A stretch of 64,000 bases of DNA from NCBI GenBank assembly GCA_022393335.1, contig JAJEKB010021555.1, positions 330,968-394,967 on the forward strand. The letters run 5' to 3'. Under the pieces are notes generated by a model. It worked only from the letters and a program-made list of their open reading frames with translations, had not been told where the DNA came from and did no database searches. The translations under genes were made by a program, and so were the position numbers. Shown one piece after another: positions 1-11,322 of this stretch (position 1 is the first letter of the stretch; each line of letters starts with the position of its first letter). The stretch is from Macrotrachela quadricornifera. Its lineage: Eukaryota > Rotifera > Eurotatoria > Philodinida > Philodinidae.

Positions 1-319
1 ATCATTTGTGATTTTTGGACTGAAAGGCTCACGGGCAAATAACCATTCTAAGTCTTCCATATGATAAAAGAAACATGAAGAATCTAAATAAAATCAGATT
101 ATTTCAAGACGTTGATGATTGAGATAAATTGTCTTGCTCCTATACAAATCGGACCTAAAAACTGAGAAAAAAGATCTCCTAAAATTAGATCTTTTTTCGA
201 ATAATATCATTGATAAATATAATTCATCTTTTATTATAAATCGAATATTTTTCTTTATCAATCAGGACTAATTTGAACGATGGATTTAAATAATTTTATT
301 TAAAAACGTTAGATATTAA
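1..319. repeat. Direct repeat of 30657-30975 (hAT intron sequence)
   Basis: About 319 bp match 30657-30975 in the same orientation with only a few mismatches seen by eye. Similarity ends at the TTAA at 316-319; in the other copy a piggyBac element begins at that TTAA. Both copies appear to be intron sequence of the same hAT family. Confidence 0.85.
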
Positions 320-1002
320 ACTTGATAATTATCAACTTGCATTATAATGAACGTTTTATTTTTTGACTCTATTTTGAGCATATTATTTTATTTTAATTAT
401 CATTAATCTCTTCTTTACGCTTTAGGGCTTTCATGTTGTGGTTTCACATTCCATTCGATTATAAATTATACAATTTTATTCTTGGTTGTATTTTGTACGA
501 TGTAGAATCACGGTCGGCTAATAATATTCGTATGTTTGTTGATGCACAGATATTGTCCTCTGGGTTAACTTTACACAATACAACTTTTCTGGTAACAGAT
601 AATGAAAACAAAATGCGAGCAGCATTCAAGGACAAATGAATACGTATAGGTTGTTCAATTCATTCTATAAACAAACAATTAGAATATTCATTCATATCAA
701 ATGAAATTGATAAATAACTGGTTAATTGTGATGAAGTTTAGTACCTTTTTGAGAATGTGAAAAAACTCGTTACATATGTACGTTGAACACATCGACAAAT
801 AAAATTTAAACAAAAATTACAATTATATTCGGACATTTGATTAAATGGAGCTTTTTACATGTTAAATGTATTCTTTAATGTCTATAATAACATAGGTGGC
901 GTTTTAAATAATAGTTGTATGGAATATTTAATTAGTATTAATAAAGATTTATTAGAAACACTATATGCTTCTCTAAAATTATTTTATTAAGCAATTGGTC
1001 AA

Positions 1003-1254
1003 TTAACTCTTTCGGGACCGATGACATTTTAAAATGTCACTGAATTTCACGTCATTTAGCACAGAAGAATTCGAATCTTTTCTTGTTTCTTCAAAGGAAG
1101 CGTTTTGTTATCGCCCTACATATAGCCCTTAGATATCCACAAAGAGGAATATTGATACAGAGATATATTCAAATGGATTAAGATCTCAATCATTTTCGAA
1201 AAGTTGAAAAATTTGTAATTATCCTCCGAAATGAGTCGGTCCCGAAACGGTTAA
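1003..1254. mobile_element. piggyBac-type TTAA MITE inserted in the hAT coding frame
   Basis: TTAA at 1003-1006 and 1251-1254 flank inverted termini CTCTTTCGGGACCGA and TCGGTCCCGAAACGG (the last three outer bases differ). Beside the left terminus is a perfect 18-bp palindrome at 1022-1039. No coding capacity. Removing the element plus one TTAA rejoins the hAT reading frame exactly (AIGQL then SEEERRTLHKVLP), which fixes both ends and the target duplication. Confidence 0.85.
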
Positions 1255-1403
1255 GTGAAGAAGAACGACGAACTTTGCATAAAGTTCTTCCGATTTGTCA
1301 GTTACTATTTAATCATTGTAAAATTAAATTTGAAGATAGTTCGCGACTAAAGCACTTGGAAATGTTTCTTAAGTAAGTAAATATTAAAATCTAATAACCA
1401 GAC

Positions 1404-1850
1404 TTATTAATTAATCAATTGTTATTTAACTTTTGTATACTCTTTCTTCTTGATTACTCTACATAATTACAAATTATTTTTTTAAATTAGATAAATTGAA
1501 ATAATAATAAAACATTAGAAATAAAATTAATCTGGTAAGAGGAACAGACTATTTGTCTTCTTCTTCCGTTGCACTATGATATGTTTATCAATATTTAAGT
1601 AAAAGAAAAAGAAACGTATACATTCCATAACAACGTTCGATGAAAACAACATCAATTGTTGAAATGTCACTAACATTATCACATATTATATCTAGTTGAA
1701 TTGATTTTATAAATTCATCAATAAATTCATATAATTATAAATATCAATTTAATGTAATGTAATTTAATTTAAAAAAATAATTTGCAATTATGTAAAATAA
1801 TTAAGAAGAAAGAGTATATAAGAATTAAATAACAACCGATTAATTAATAT
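1404..1850. mobile_element. AT-rich MITE with about 100-bp imperfect inverted repeats
   Basis: The left arm (from TTATTAATTAATCAATTGTT, about 1404-1510) is the imperfect reverse complement of the right arm (about 1740-1850). The middle is AT-rich and non-coding. It lies in what looks like an intron of the hAT relic (donor near 1373, acceptor near 2035). Target duplication not resolved because the ends are TTAATTAA-rich. Confidence 0.55.
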
Positions 1851-2169
1851 GTTTTTCATAATAACTCGAAAAGAACTACACAAGTAACTTCTAACTAGCC
1901 TATCTGGAATAAACTTTTATGCAATCAGGAGTTGGTGTCTTGAAACAGCATATATTTCAAAAGCAAGCAGTTTATATCATCCGAAGAATTAAATTAAAAT
2001 CTCGCTTTTATCATTAATGTTCTATTTCATTTCAGGTAAACTTCATCTTTTTGCACTTAAATTAGCTTCTCTTGGACGGAGAAATATTTTTAGACGTTCA
2101 GTGAGTGATCTTCTGATCTTAGATGATTGAGAGGTCTGAAGTTAAATTATTGATGAAGGTATGAGAATG

Positions 2170-3280
2170 TTTTTTTTACCATCATACTCATGAAGATAAA
2201 AATGCTTACGTACGAATAAAGTTCTGCACATGCTCATACGAGTGTCCATTTTAGAAGTTTTCATTTTTTATACTCAATTCATTTATGACATTATGCATTT
2301 GATCTGAAAACTCGATTTTTTTCGTTTCGAAAAAACTGACAGCTGAAGAGAATTTCTGATTTATATGCATTTGAAAGAGTCTTATCAAATTTAAAATTCA
2401 GATTTGCTCTATATTCACTTTTATTTTTTTCAATTTTTTCATGTCAAGCCGTACAATACTCAGCGCAGTCTACCTATACTTTCAACATGTTTCACTAGAC
2501 TGTTTATATAATGCTTCGAATAATAAATAGATTATAGTATTTCATCCATAATTAGTTAAAGAAAAGGCAGAAAGAGAGAGAAAAAATGAATGAATATTTG
2601 AAGATGAGAATACATCATTGGTTGTCTCTTCTATATTCAAGTTGTATAATAATAAAGAACCAATAATAAAATGAAGAACCGCATTTTATTATGTTCCTTC
2701 GTTTATATAGGAAATAAATAATTTGAATGAAAATATCTTACAAGTGCTACTTATTTGTCGAAACATGCATGTATATAATGTAATGGAGAAAGAGAAAGAC
2801 GGTATATTTAGATTTTTCTTACATTGGAGATGTTTGTACTGTTGGCTAAAAAGATAGCATATATTTGGATCAAGTGAAAGGTTTCACCGCCAAACTACTA
2901 AGATTAAAATATTAGAGACTGTTGCTGTGCTTAGAGGAAGATATTTAATTTTTAAAGTATGTGAAATCTAGATATAAAAATAAATCAGAGAAGAATGTTT
3001 TTATTATTGAAAGGACTAAACAAAATGCTGTTTAGACCGATTATGAGTATATCTAAATTTCATATACATTAAAAATTAAATATCTCTCTCTATGTAAACT
3101 AGTCGTCGCTAATATTTTAACCTCGTTTGTATAGCGGTGAGAGCTGAAGTTGGATCTAGGATTTTTATGAGTGGAGACACTGTAATGGATATGTGGGCAA
3201 CATAGACCAAAAAGATGTGTTATCAACTCATTCTCGAGCCTTTTCTGCTAGAAGAAATCAAAAGAATTTTTTTTTTCGGA
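2170..3280. other. Intergenic, no gene seen
   Basis: AT-rich sequence with short stop-broken frames. No recognisable protein, RNA gene or inverted repeat was seen. Confidence 0.4.
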
Positions 3281-3285
3281 ACGAA

Positions 3286-3930
3286 GGTGACTGCTCTCAC
3301 GAGGGAACCTCTTCAAGTGACATCCTCTGTTTGGACTCATATTTTGGCTATAGGTAGGACTCATAGCATAGATAAGAACCCTGAAAGGGTTTGTCCCCGA
3401 AGCCTGTTGTTGTTGAGATACTGCGTTTTTAAGATATTGGAATAACTCAATGCCGTGGTCTCCCTCAGGGACATCAAAAAAACTCCTTTTCGAATTTCAA
3501 CTTGAAACTTTGTTTAGAGAGAGATCTCAATGAGAGTCGTTTATTGTGAAAGTTTCAGTTTTCCTGAATGCTTTTAGTGGCAAATAAGAACATCAAAACT
3601 TGCCCCTACCAGTGACAATAGGTTACCAAAGCCGTATCTTAAGATAGGAACAAGGAGTTGGTCTGAAACTTTCACAATAAACAACTCATTGAGACCTCTC
3701 TCTAAACAAAGTTTCAAGTTGAAATTCGAAAATGAGTTTTTTTGACGTCCCTGAGGGTGATCACGGCAGTGAGTTATTCCAATACCTTAAAAACGCAGTG
3801 TCTCAACAACAACAGGCTTTGGGGACGAACCCTTTTAGGGTTCTTATCTATGCTATGAGTCCTACCTATAGCCAAAATATGAGCTCAAACGGAAGGTGTC
3901 ACTTGGGAAGGTTCCCTCGTCAGTACCCCA
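3286..3930. mobile_element. Foldback/MITE element, copy A
   Basis: Two arms of roughly 285 bp face each other around a loop of about 90 bp. The outer ends share ACGAGGGAACCT (left) and its complement (right). The inner arms share the stretch with CTCTCTCTAAACAAAGTTTC and its complement. The short open frames inside simply mirror each other across the palindrome and are not genes. A diverged second copy lies at 7985-8865. Confidence 0.7.
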
Positions 3931-4048
3931 TCTAAATCCTCCATTGGTGAAAAGTTTCATTTGGCTGGAATATGTGCTAGCTTTTTAACTAACAGTACAA
4001 ACACTTCCATTAGTAGTGTTACATTAATCATACGAGACAACATTGACA

Positions 4049-7000
4049 ATGGCTGTATGGAACTCGCAACATCCACAAATGAGTGACTGGTCAAGACCAG
4101 AATCTGACGTGTTGCAGTGTCCAAATTCACTTAACATATCTAATGAGAGCAATATTCGTTCCAATAATGACTATTTCACCGATGTTAGTCAGCGTCGACC
4201 AAAAGATGATCATAAAACAAGGTAAGTTAAGTAACCATATATGTAAAGAGATATTATTATGCTATGATCATTGAGACGTGAATTAAGATGCAAGCCCATA
4301 CAGTGGTGGCAATCAATGTCACCATTTCTTCGAGGTCTTCTATTGGGTGCACTTACGGGTTGTATCATATTGGCTGTTATACTCCCACTTTGGTTGATAT
4401 CCGCCAATAGAGCACAGACAACAACAAAACTGACAACAACTGAAACAGCAACATCGATATCAACGACAACCACAACAACAGCGTCAACATCAACATCAGT
4501 AACGACAACAACGACGACATCAACGTCAACAACAACCGTCACGACAACGTCCACATCCATAACAACAACAACGACGACATCTACATCGACAACAACATCG
4601 ACGTCAACAACAACTGTAACGACAACAACAACAAGTAAGATAATATTCGTGTTTTTATTCACATATATACGTAAATATTCGTACAATTGTATTTGTTTAA
4701 GAAGTTATAGTTGATCAATATCATATATATACATCGATGGATGACTCGAAAAAGTTCCCAACTATTTAACCGTCGTTCCATCGAAACACGTTAGACTGCA
4801 TACAATTCATTGCGTTGATTCTGAATATAAGAGTTCTAGTTAGCACATTGTGGGTTCACGTTCGACCTGCGATAGTTCCCTATTAGTTCTGATCTCGGGA
4901 ACTATTCAACAGTTTTTTCTTGAACAGTTCATCGAAACTTAGAAGCTTAAACTGTTGAAGATCTAGTCCACATTTGAAATTTTAGATGTTACCGAATCTG
5001 AGTCCGAGTCTATGTCTAAAGTCTTTTTTTTTTCCAGTAAGTAGTATGATGCATGCTAGGTAGATATCAAAAATACTAAGTTTATATCTTGTAATCTGAG
5101 GAAAATGTGACTGAACAATTGAACAGTTTAATAATACGGATACAAATCGAGAAAAATGCTTCCTTGGTATTTTTCTTAGACCACAAGGTATAAAACTCGC
5201 ATAAGGACTGCTCACTAGCAAAGCATGTGGGTCATCGCGTTCTTTACCCATGCTTATGTCGAAGCCTAACTTCAATCCCGTTAATTCGTTGGAAAAAGAA
5301 CAACTAGATAGTGAGTAAACAGAAATGATTTTATATTGACTTTGTTTCTGAGACTAATGAATAAACAACCAATATCTTTTATCTCTATTGAGTCGTGCGC
5401 AATAAAGGTGGCATTTATCAATGAGGAATTCTTCGGATTTGTACTTGATTGAGTCCAAATTTGAAATTGATCAAGTTCAAGTCAGTAAAAATGTAGACTC
5501 GTAGATCTCTAGTTCTAATGATTATTAGGCCATTAAGAATTTCACACATAATCGTTTGCTTTGTGTAATAGTATTTTATAATCCAGTTCCAGTAGTCTCA
5601 CATATCCTAAGTTTTGGGGATGTAAATGTGAATGTGAAGGACAAGTATCCTTCGACGAGATCTTACATTTCCAATGGTGGATTATTGTATCTCCTAGGTG
5701 AAGGTGCAGCGTCTGTCGTTGACAATATCGTATCTTCCATAGAAGATGCGATGGCATTTTCAAAATTTAGGATATGTGACACCACTCTGAGAATGAAGTC
5801 AGGAGGACATTAGTATTTTCTGATTTATCACGATTATGAATGGATTTTGTGATTTAAATTCGGCCTCCGATCTATTCAATCAACTGCTTCTTTCTAGAAC
5901 ACAGTGCACACCACTAGATGATTGATGTGACATCAAATATTTTTAGAACATGACTCTTTTTTGTGTCCATTTTTTTACTAATTCGAAATCGAACAAACGT
6001 TTCAATGCAAAATAAAAGTCATTCGTCACAAAAAAAATTCGAAAAATAGCCTACTGAACATTGTGTGTCAAAATTTCAAGTGAAATTCATTATGTCCTCA
6101 ACAAGAGTACCGTGTATCGTTTGAGGCAATTTGAATACATTGTTTCCATATATGATGTTACCTTTTTAAGTGAAATATTCTTGAATTGCTAAGGATAAAT
6201 TTCACTTGAAAAAGCTTTTGCTACTCTTCGAACTTAAAATATGAAACACGATAAACTGATTTTATCTGTGTGACAACTATATTGATACTTTTGACCATGC
6301 GTGATTGTAATAGAATGAAAATTCAGTTTGTGCCTGAGAGCGTAGAAAAATGCCGGACTCTTTAGGTTTACTGGCGTCAGAACAAACATAAAACAGCTAT
6401 ACTATGTGATTAGTCGATGAAATTGATTTTTCTAAAAAATCTGCGGATTTAATTTTTTGTTCTCAAGTAGAGCAAGCTACAGAACAAGTTTTTTAAAAAA
6501 GTGCGAAAATAATCAATTCATCAAGATAAGACAAAGATAATAGAAGAATAAAACAAATAGTAAATGAGATGTATTTGATGACTTAATGTCTTTCAGTCTG
6601 TGGTGAGACGGTATTTGTCACGGTTAATGAAGGGATGTTACTTTCTTTACCGTATACTTCAATAGTTCTATTCGATTGTTTGACAAAATCGTGAATTTTT
6701 TGAAAGTCTATATCCTTGTTGAGAATCATTTTGATTGTGTTGAAATAAAACTATAGTTATATGATAAATAGAAGAATATTCTGCAAAATTTGCTTCGTAT
6801 TAGGATTATGACTAACGATGGCCATCTTTGATGTACAATGATGGAAAGAAAAATTTGTTTTTCCGACACTAAGTCTCCAAATGGTGTATTTCTTATAGAA
6901 TGATAGCTTAAAAGTTATAGATTCTAAGTACATACTTTTGCAAATCCTAGATTGATCAAATCTAAGAAAAATACTGTTTTTCTATAGACTCTACTAATAT

Positions 7001-10000
7001 ACAGGTCAGTGACTCAATTCGATTCGATCTGACCTGGCTCGAAGAAATCGCATTTTTGGACTCAGTTTCGTCTGATTTGAGACTTTTCAAGTGTTAATTT
7101 TTTTTGATGATATCTTAAATTATAACGCTTATTTGAACCCTCAAGTTTTAAATTTAGTGTTCTTTGGAGGATTTTTTCATGTTTCGGCATGCGACAGGAG
7201 TCTTAAGACTGTAGCAGCAATTCAGTAAATACAACAATGATCTTATTAAATCCGAGAAAAACCAGAACTACGAACATTACAACTAGAGTTTCATGATGAA
7301 ACTCTTACGAGAATGTGAGACTGAATTAAACAGTTCAAAGGACGCCAATTACCTCAGTACTTTGAGGGACTTGGCAATATCCAGTTAAGTCCTTGCATTT
7401 ACTCGTTAGGAACATGCGCTGATACCCAGCGTGTACATTGTAGAAAAGAGAAAATCATTTTAAAATTATTTGTGCTATTTTGTATTGACCTAAGATCACT
7501 CAAAAACTGATATATACTTTTAACCCAATCTTTTCCCTGACGATTTCTGACACGGATCTATGAAAAATAGACATAATGCTCCTTAAGGTTTTTCACAACA
7601 GAACGAGTGAGGTTTTAGTAGATTAATATCAAAGCAGTTGTATACTTCTAAGATCCTTATATTTCATAATGCTTTTAGGTGAGACAAATTTCAGTGATTT
7701 TTTATACGCGTCTTATGGGATTTGATTAAAGATTTAAAAGATCCTAAATAGATCGTCTATCATATTAAGTAATATATCTTGTAAATTTTTCATGGTAATT
7801 GCAATAGTAGTTGTGACTCAAAATATGTTTACAAAATAGAGCAATTTAGAAACAGTAGAAAACGTGAGTTTTCTCAGAAGAAGATTTCTTCACATCTCAG
7901 TTGCGGATACATAACAAATTTTTATGGGGCCCTCTTTGAAAAAACTCTATAGTTGAGTTTCTTCCACAGGCGATTCTGTCTGATTTTCAAGTTCTCACTA
8001 ACAAGGGAGCCTCTCCAACTGATATATCCTGTTTGAAGTCATATTTTCCCTATAAGTAGGACTCATATCGTAGATAAGAGTCATGAAAGAATTTGTCCTA
8101 TTATGCTATTGTTGTTGAGATAATGTGTCTTTAAGATATTAGAATAACTCATTGCCATGGTCTCTCTCAGGAACACTAAAAAAGTTTATTTTCAAATTTT
8201 GACTTGAAACTTTGTGTAGAGAGAGGTATCAACGAGAGTGGTTTATTGTGAAAATTTCAACTTTGTTGAATGCTCTTAATCGCAAATAAGAACACTCAAT
8301 CTTGCCTATGCAAGTAACATTAGGTTACTATAGCTGTATCCTGGGATAGAAAGAAGGAATAGGTCTAAAACTTTCACAATGAACGATTCTCGTTGGTATC
8401 TCTCTCTATACAAAGTTTCAAGTGAAAATTCGAAAATAAGCTTTTCTAGTGTCTGAGAGAGACCACAGCAGTGAGTTATCCTAATACCTTACCATTTTGA
8501 TCGCCGCTGTCGTTTATAAACATTGAAAATCTCATCTTTGAATTAACTGAAGTAATCATTCATAACGTATGCTTTCTACACACACTTGCATAAAAAAAAG
8601 CGTTAGACAGCTTGAGCTTCAGAATCCACCATTTTATTAAGGCACACTATAGAATCATTCTATAAAAAGCGAATACATTTTCTGCAAAACCGTTTCTTCT
8701 TTCTCTTATGTCGGCGGTCAAAGGGTTAAAGACACATTATCTCCACAACAATAGAATAATGGGACAAATCCTTTTAGGGCTCTTATCTACACTATGAGGC
8801 CTACCTATAGGGGAAATATGAGCTCAAACAGAATGTATCAGTTGGAGAGTTTCCCTCGTAAGTCTTGAGTTTTTTTCGTGTAGCATTACAACTACAGTGC
8901 AATCCAGCATAGAGGAAGTATGTGAATTTCAAAACAGTATCCATTCAGTTCCTTTCGTCTAATATTTGTACGATTAGGCAATGTATCGAGGACCAATTGA
9001 TAATGTACCAGAAATGGAAACTGATCCTTAGCTAAGGTGTACAGCGGCACATCTATGAAAATATTTGTAAATATTCAATTTCTTTCTTTCTCATTTCTTT
9101 GTTTATTGATTTCTTCAATCTTAAGTTGTTTCCATGAAGTGGCTGGAAGGTCACTGAATATAAACATAGGAGGGGATGAAGAAATTAAAGTTTTTGAACC
9201 ATGAAAAGAACGAACTAACGATTGAGTGTTCAATCGGGTAGATGCAAGTATTGAACCGTCACTATCTTGTCAAAATGAAGGATGAAACGAGTGATTAAGC
9301 AAGATTGCTAGAAGCAATGGTTCGCCTTGTTTTCAACCGACTGTTGTTTGACTCTACTATTTTCATCATGCTTTCTCAAGTTATCCACTTTTCAGCAAAA
9401 CTCATTATTAATTGTCTCGTTCGCAAATACGTGTTTCAACTAATTAAAGTCCTTTATAAGACAGCTTTATAGCTACGCTTCATCAAAGACATGCTATAAA
9501 GCATCCTATAGGTGTTATCTAAGTAAAACATCTCATGAGTCCAATCAATTGGGAGCTCATATGGTTTGTTTGTTTAATCGAATTCAAACATGAGATTCGT
9601 TTCAATTAAGAAGGAAAGCATTGGTGATGATAGCAAGAAATCAACTGAACGTTTGAGAATGATTAAAAAGAATTGTAATTGAGATGATAGGTGCTATGTA
9701 GTAGACAGAATTAAACTTTCAGTTACCACTTTCTGAAATGCAGTGTTCTAATGCAAATTGTATAGTAGTTATGTAATAAAATATTCTAATAAAATAGTTT
9801 TTCATAATTACATTGACGTTAAAGTTAATTTGTTTCATAATAGCTCTATGCAACAGATTTCCTACGTGCAAAAACTATTCAACTGGCACATACACGAGAT
9901 CTTTGACAACAGCCGACGTCAATAGAGACGGCAAGGTCGACATTATTGTAACAAACCCTAACGCGAACAACGTTGGTGTTTTTCTTAACACAGGCACCGG

Positions 10001-10883
10001 TACATTCGCTGCTCAAGTGACTTATTCAACAGGTTCTGGTCCAGCTTCTGTAGCAGCAGCCGATGTCAACGGAGATAATAATCTTGACATTATTGTAGCA
10101 AACTTTCAAGTAAGCAACGTTGGTGTTTTCATCAACACAGGTATTGGTGCATTCGCTGCTCAGGTGACTTATTCAACTGGTCTTGGTCCATATTCTGTGG
10201 CAATAGCCGATGTTAATGGAGACGGCAAGCTCGACATTATTGTAGCAAACTCTAATGCAGATAACGTTGGTGTTCTTCTTAACACAGGCACTGGTACATT
10301 CGCTACTCAAGTGACTTATTCAGCAGGCACTTTCCCCCTTTCAGTGGCAACAGCCGATGTCAATGGAGATAATAATCCTGACATTATTGTAGCCAACTAC
10401 AATGGAAACAACATTGGTGTTTTCATCAACACAGGCACGGGTACATTCGCTGCTCAAGTAACTTATTCAAGTGGCCTTGGTCCATTTTCTATAGCAGTAG
10501 CCGATGTCAATGTCGATGGCAAGGTCGACATTATTGTAGCAAACTCTATTGCAAACAACGTTGGTGTTTTCCTTAATACAGGCACTGGTACATTCGCTAC
10601 TCAAGTGACTTATTCAGCAGGCTTAACCCCTATTTCAGTGGCAACAACCAATGTAAATGGAGATAATAATCCTGACATTATTGTAGCTAACTACAATGGA
10701 AACAATGTTGGTGTTTTCATCAACACAGGTAACGGTACATTCACTGCTCAAGTAACTTATTCAACAGGCTCTGGCCCATGGTCTGTATCAGCAGCTGACG
10801 TCAATGTCGATGGCATGGTCGACATTATTGTTACAAACTACAATTCATACACTGTCAGTGTTCTCATAGCTGCTTGTAATTAA
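4049..10883 (+). CDS. Single-pass membrane protein with Thr-rich stalk and seven FG-GAP/VCBS repeats (three exons)
   Basis: Exons 4049-4221, 4276-4634 and 9844-10883, all with GT-AG introns, join in frame to 1572 nt (523 aa). The 54-bp first intron is typical of bdelloids; the second is 5.2 kb and full of repeats. The protein has a cytoplasmic N-terminus of about 78 residues, one membrane segment (about 79-99), a Thr/Ser-rich mucin-like stalk (about 105-178) and an extracellular domain. That domain carries seven repeats of about 48 residues, each with a calcium-loop motif of the DVNGDGKLDII type, predicting a seven-bladed beta-propeller like integrin-alpha FG-GAP. A type II surface protein is inferred; ligand unknown. 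The start ATG at 4049 follows an in-frame TTG. The third exon has no ATG of its own in frame, so it needs upstream exons. The main uncertainty is whether splicing across the long intron really occurs; phase and splice sites agree. Confidence 0.75.
7985..8865. mobile_element. Foldback/MITE element, copy B, split by a nested TTAA element
   Basis: A diverged relative of 3286-3930 with the same arm order: AAGGGAGCCTCTCC...TAGGTAGGACTCAT-type sequence on the left and its complement on the right, ending TTTCCCTCGTAAG. The right arm is interrupted at AATACCTTA by the 240-bp element at 8489-8729 and resumes at AGACACATTATCTC, which lines up with copy A. Confidence 0.7.
8489..8729. mobile_element. piggyBac-type TTAA MITE nested in foldback copy B
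   Basis: The right end reads CGGCGGTCAAAGGG followed by TTAA (8726-8729). The left end reads TTA then CCATTTTGATCGCCG, with one A of the TTAA apparently lost. Copy A of the host element reads AATACCTTAAAAACG uninterrupted at the same point, showing the empty site. Confidence 0.75.
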
Positions 10884-11318
10884 TATAGAAACTAGACCTT
10901 ATTTATTCCTCAAGATTGTTATAGTCGATTCAGAGCTTTATTAAAATTTTTTTTTAATGTTCACTAACAAATATAGATGTTCCATGTTCCAGTTAATTAA
11001 TAATATTCTTGTTTACTCTTGTAGAACTAATTACGAATAAACTGAGTGTAAAATATTTAATATCTTGAAACGGATCACACAGATGTACAATAATAATTCT
11101 TGAGAATGTAAATGAGCATACAATGGAAAAAGCTAACCATCGTCACAATTATTGACTGAAGCAAGACATCGATAATAAGTTGGAAACTTCGAGTGCGAAG
11201 ATCAAATTTAGGAAAAATCTTGAATAGTTTGGTTCAAATTGTTCGATAGGATCTGACCAATAATATTACAAGGATTCGTTGTTTTTGTCTGAGAACACGA
11301 CAAAATCCTAAAAAAAGT
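10884..11318. other. Intergenic spacer
   Basis: AT-rich 3' flank of the FG-GAP gene. An AATAAA at 11036-11041 could serve as polyadenylation signal. No gene seen. Confidence 0.4.
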
Positions 11319-11322
11319 AGAT

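Larger units (their letters stand above)
1..2160 (+). pseudogene. Decayed hAT-family transposase, central part, running in from the left edge
   Basis: The frame from about position 433 encodes a stretch resembling the hAT transposase core: FILGC, YDVES, NNIRMFVD and VTDNENKMRAAF, which is where the family keeps a catalytic Asp (VTDN). A stop at 637-639 is followed in the same frame by RIGCSIH...NKQLE, also hAT-like. More hAT-like coding with further stops runs to about 1372 and may resume past an intron near 2036. The first 420 bases look like an intron ending CTTTAG. The frame is broken by stops and by two inserted elements, so it cannot make a working transposase. The 5' exons (BED finger) lie outside the window but have a relative at 30000-30535. 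Family call by motif recognition only. Confidence 0.6.
4635..9843 (+). other. 5.2-kb intron of the FG-GAP gene
   Basis: The donor GTAAGATA follows the Thr-rich exon and the acceptor TTTGTTTCATAATAG precedes the propeller exon, joining A|CT in phase 1. Most of 4635-7985 and 8870-9840 shows no recognisable gene. The foldback copy at 7985-8865 lies inside. An open frame at 5556-5813 has no recognisable domain and no splice support. Confidence 0.6.

Noticed and set aside
3215..3935. Short open frames at 3215-3445 and 3732-3935
   Set aside because: They lie on opposite arms of the foldback element and mirror each other's sequence; no domain.
4210..4686. Val/Asp-rich 158-codon open frame on the minus strand
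   Set aside because: It is the antisense of the Thr-rich stalk exon (ACA/ACG repeats read as TGT/CGT), and the plus-strand exon has splice and phase support.
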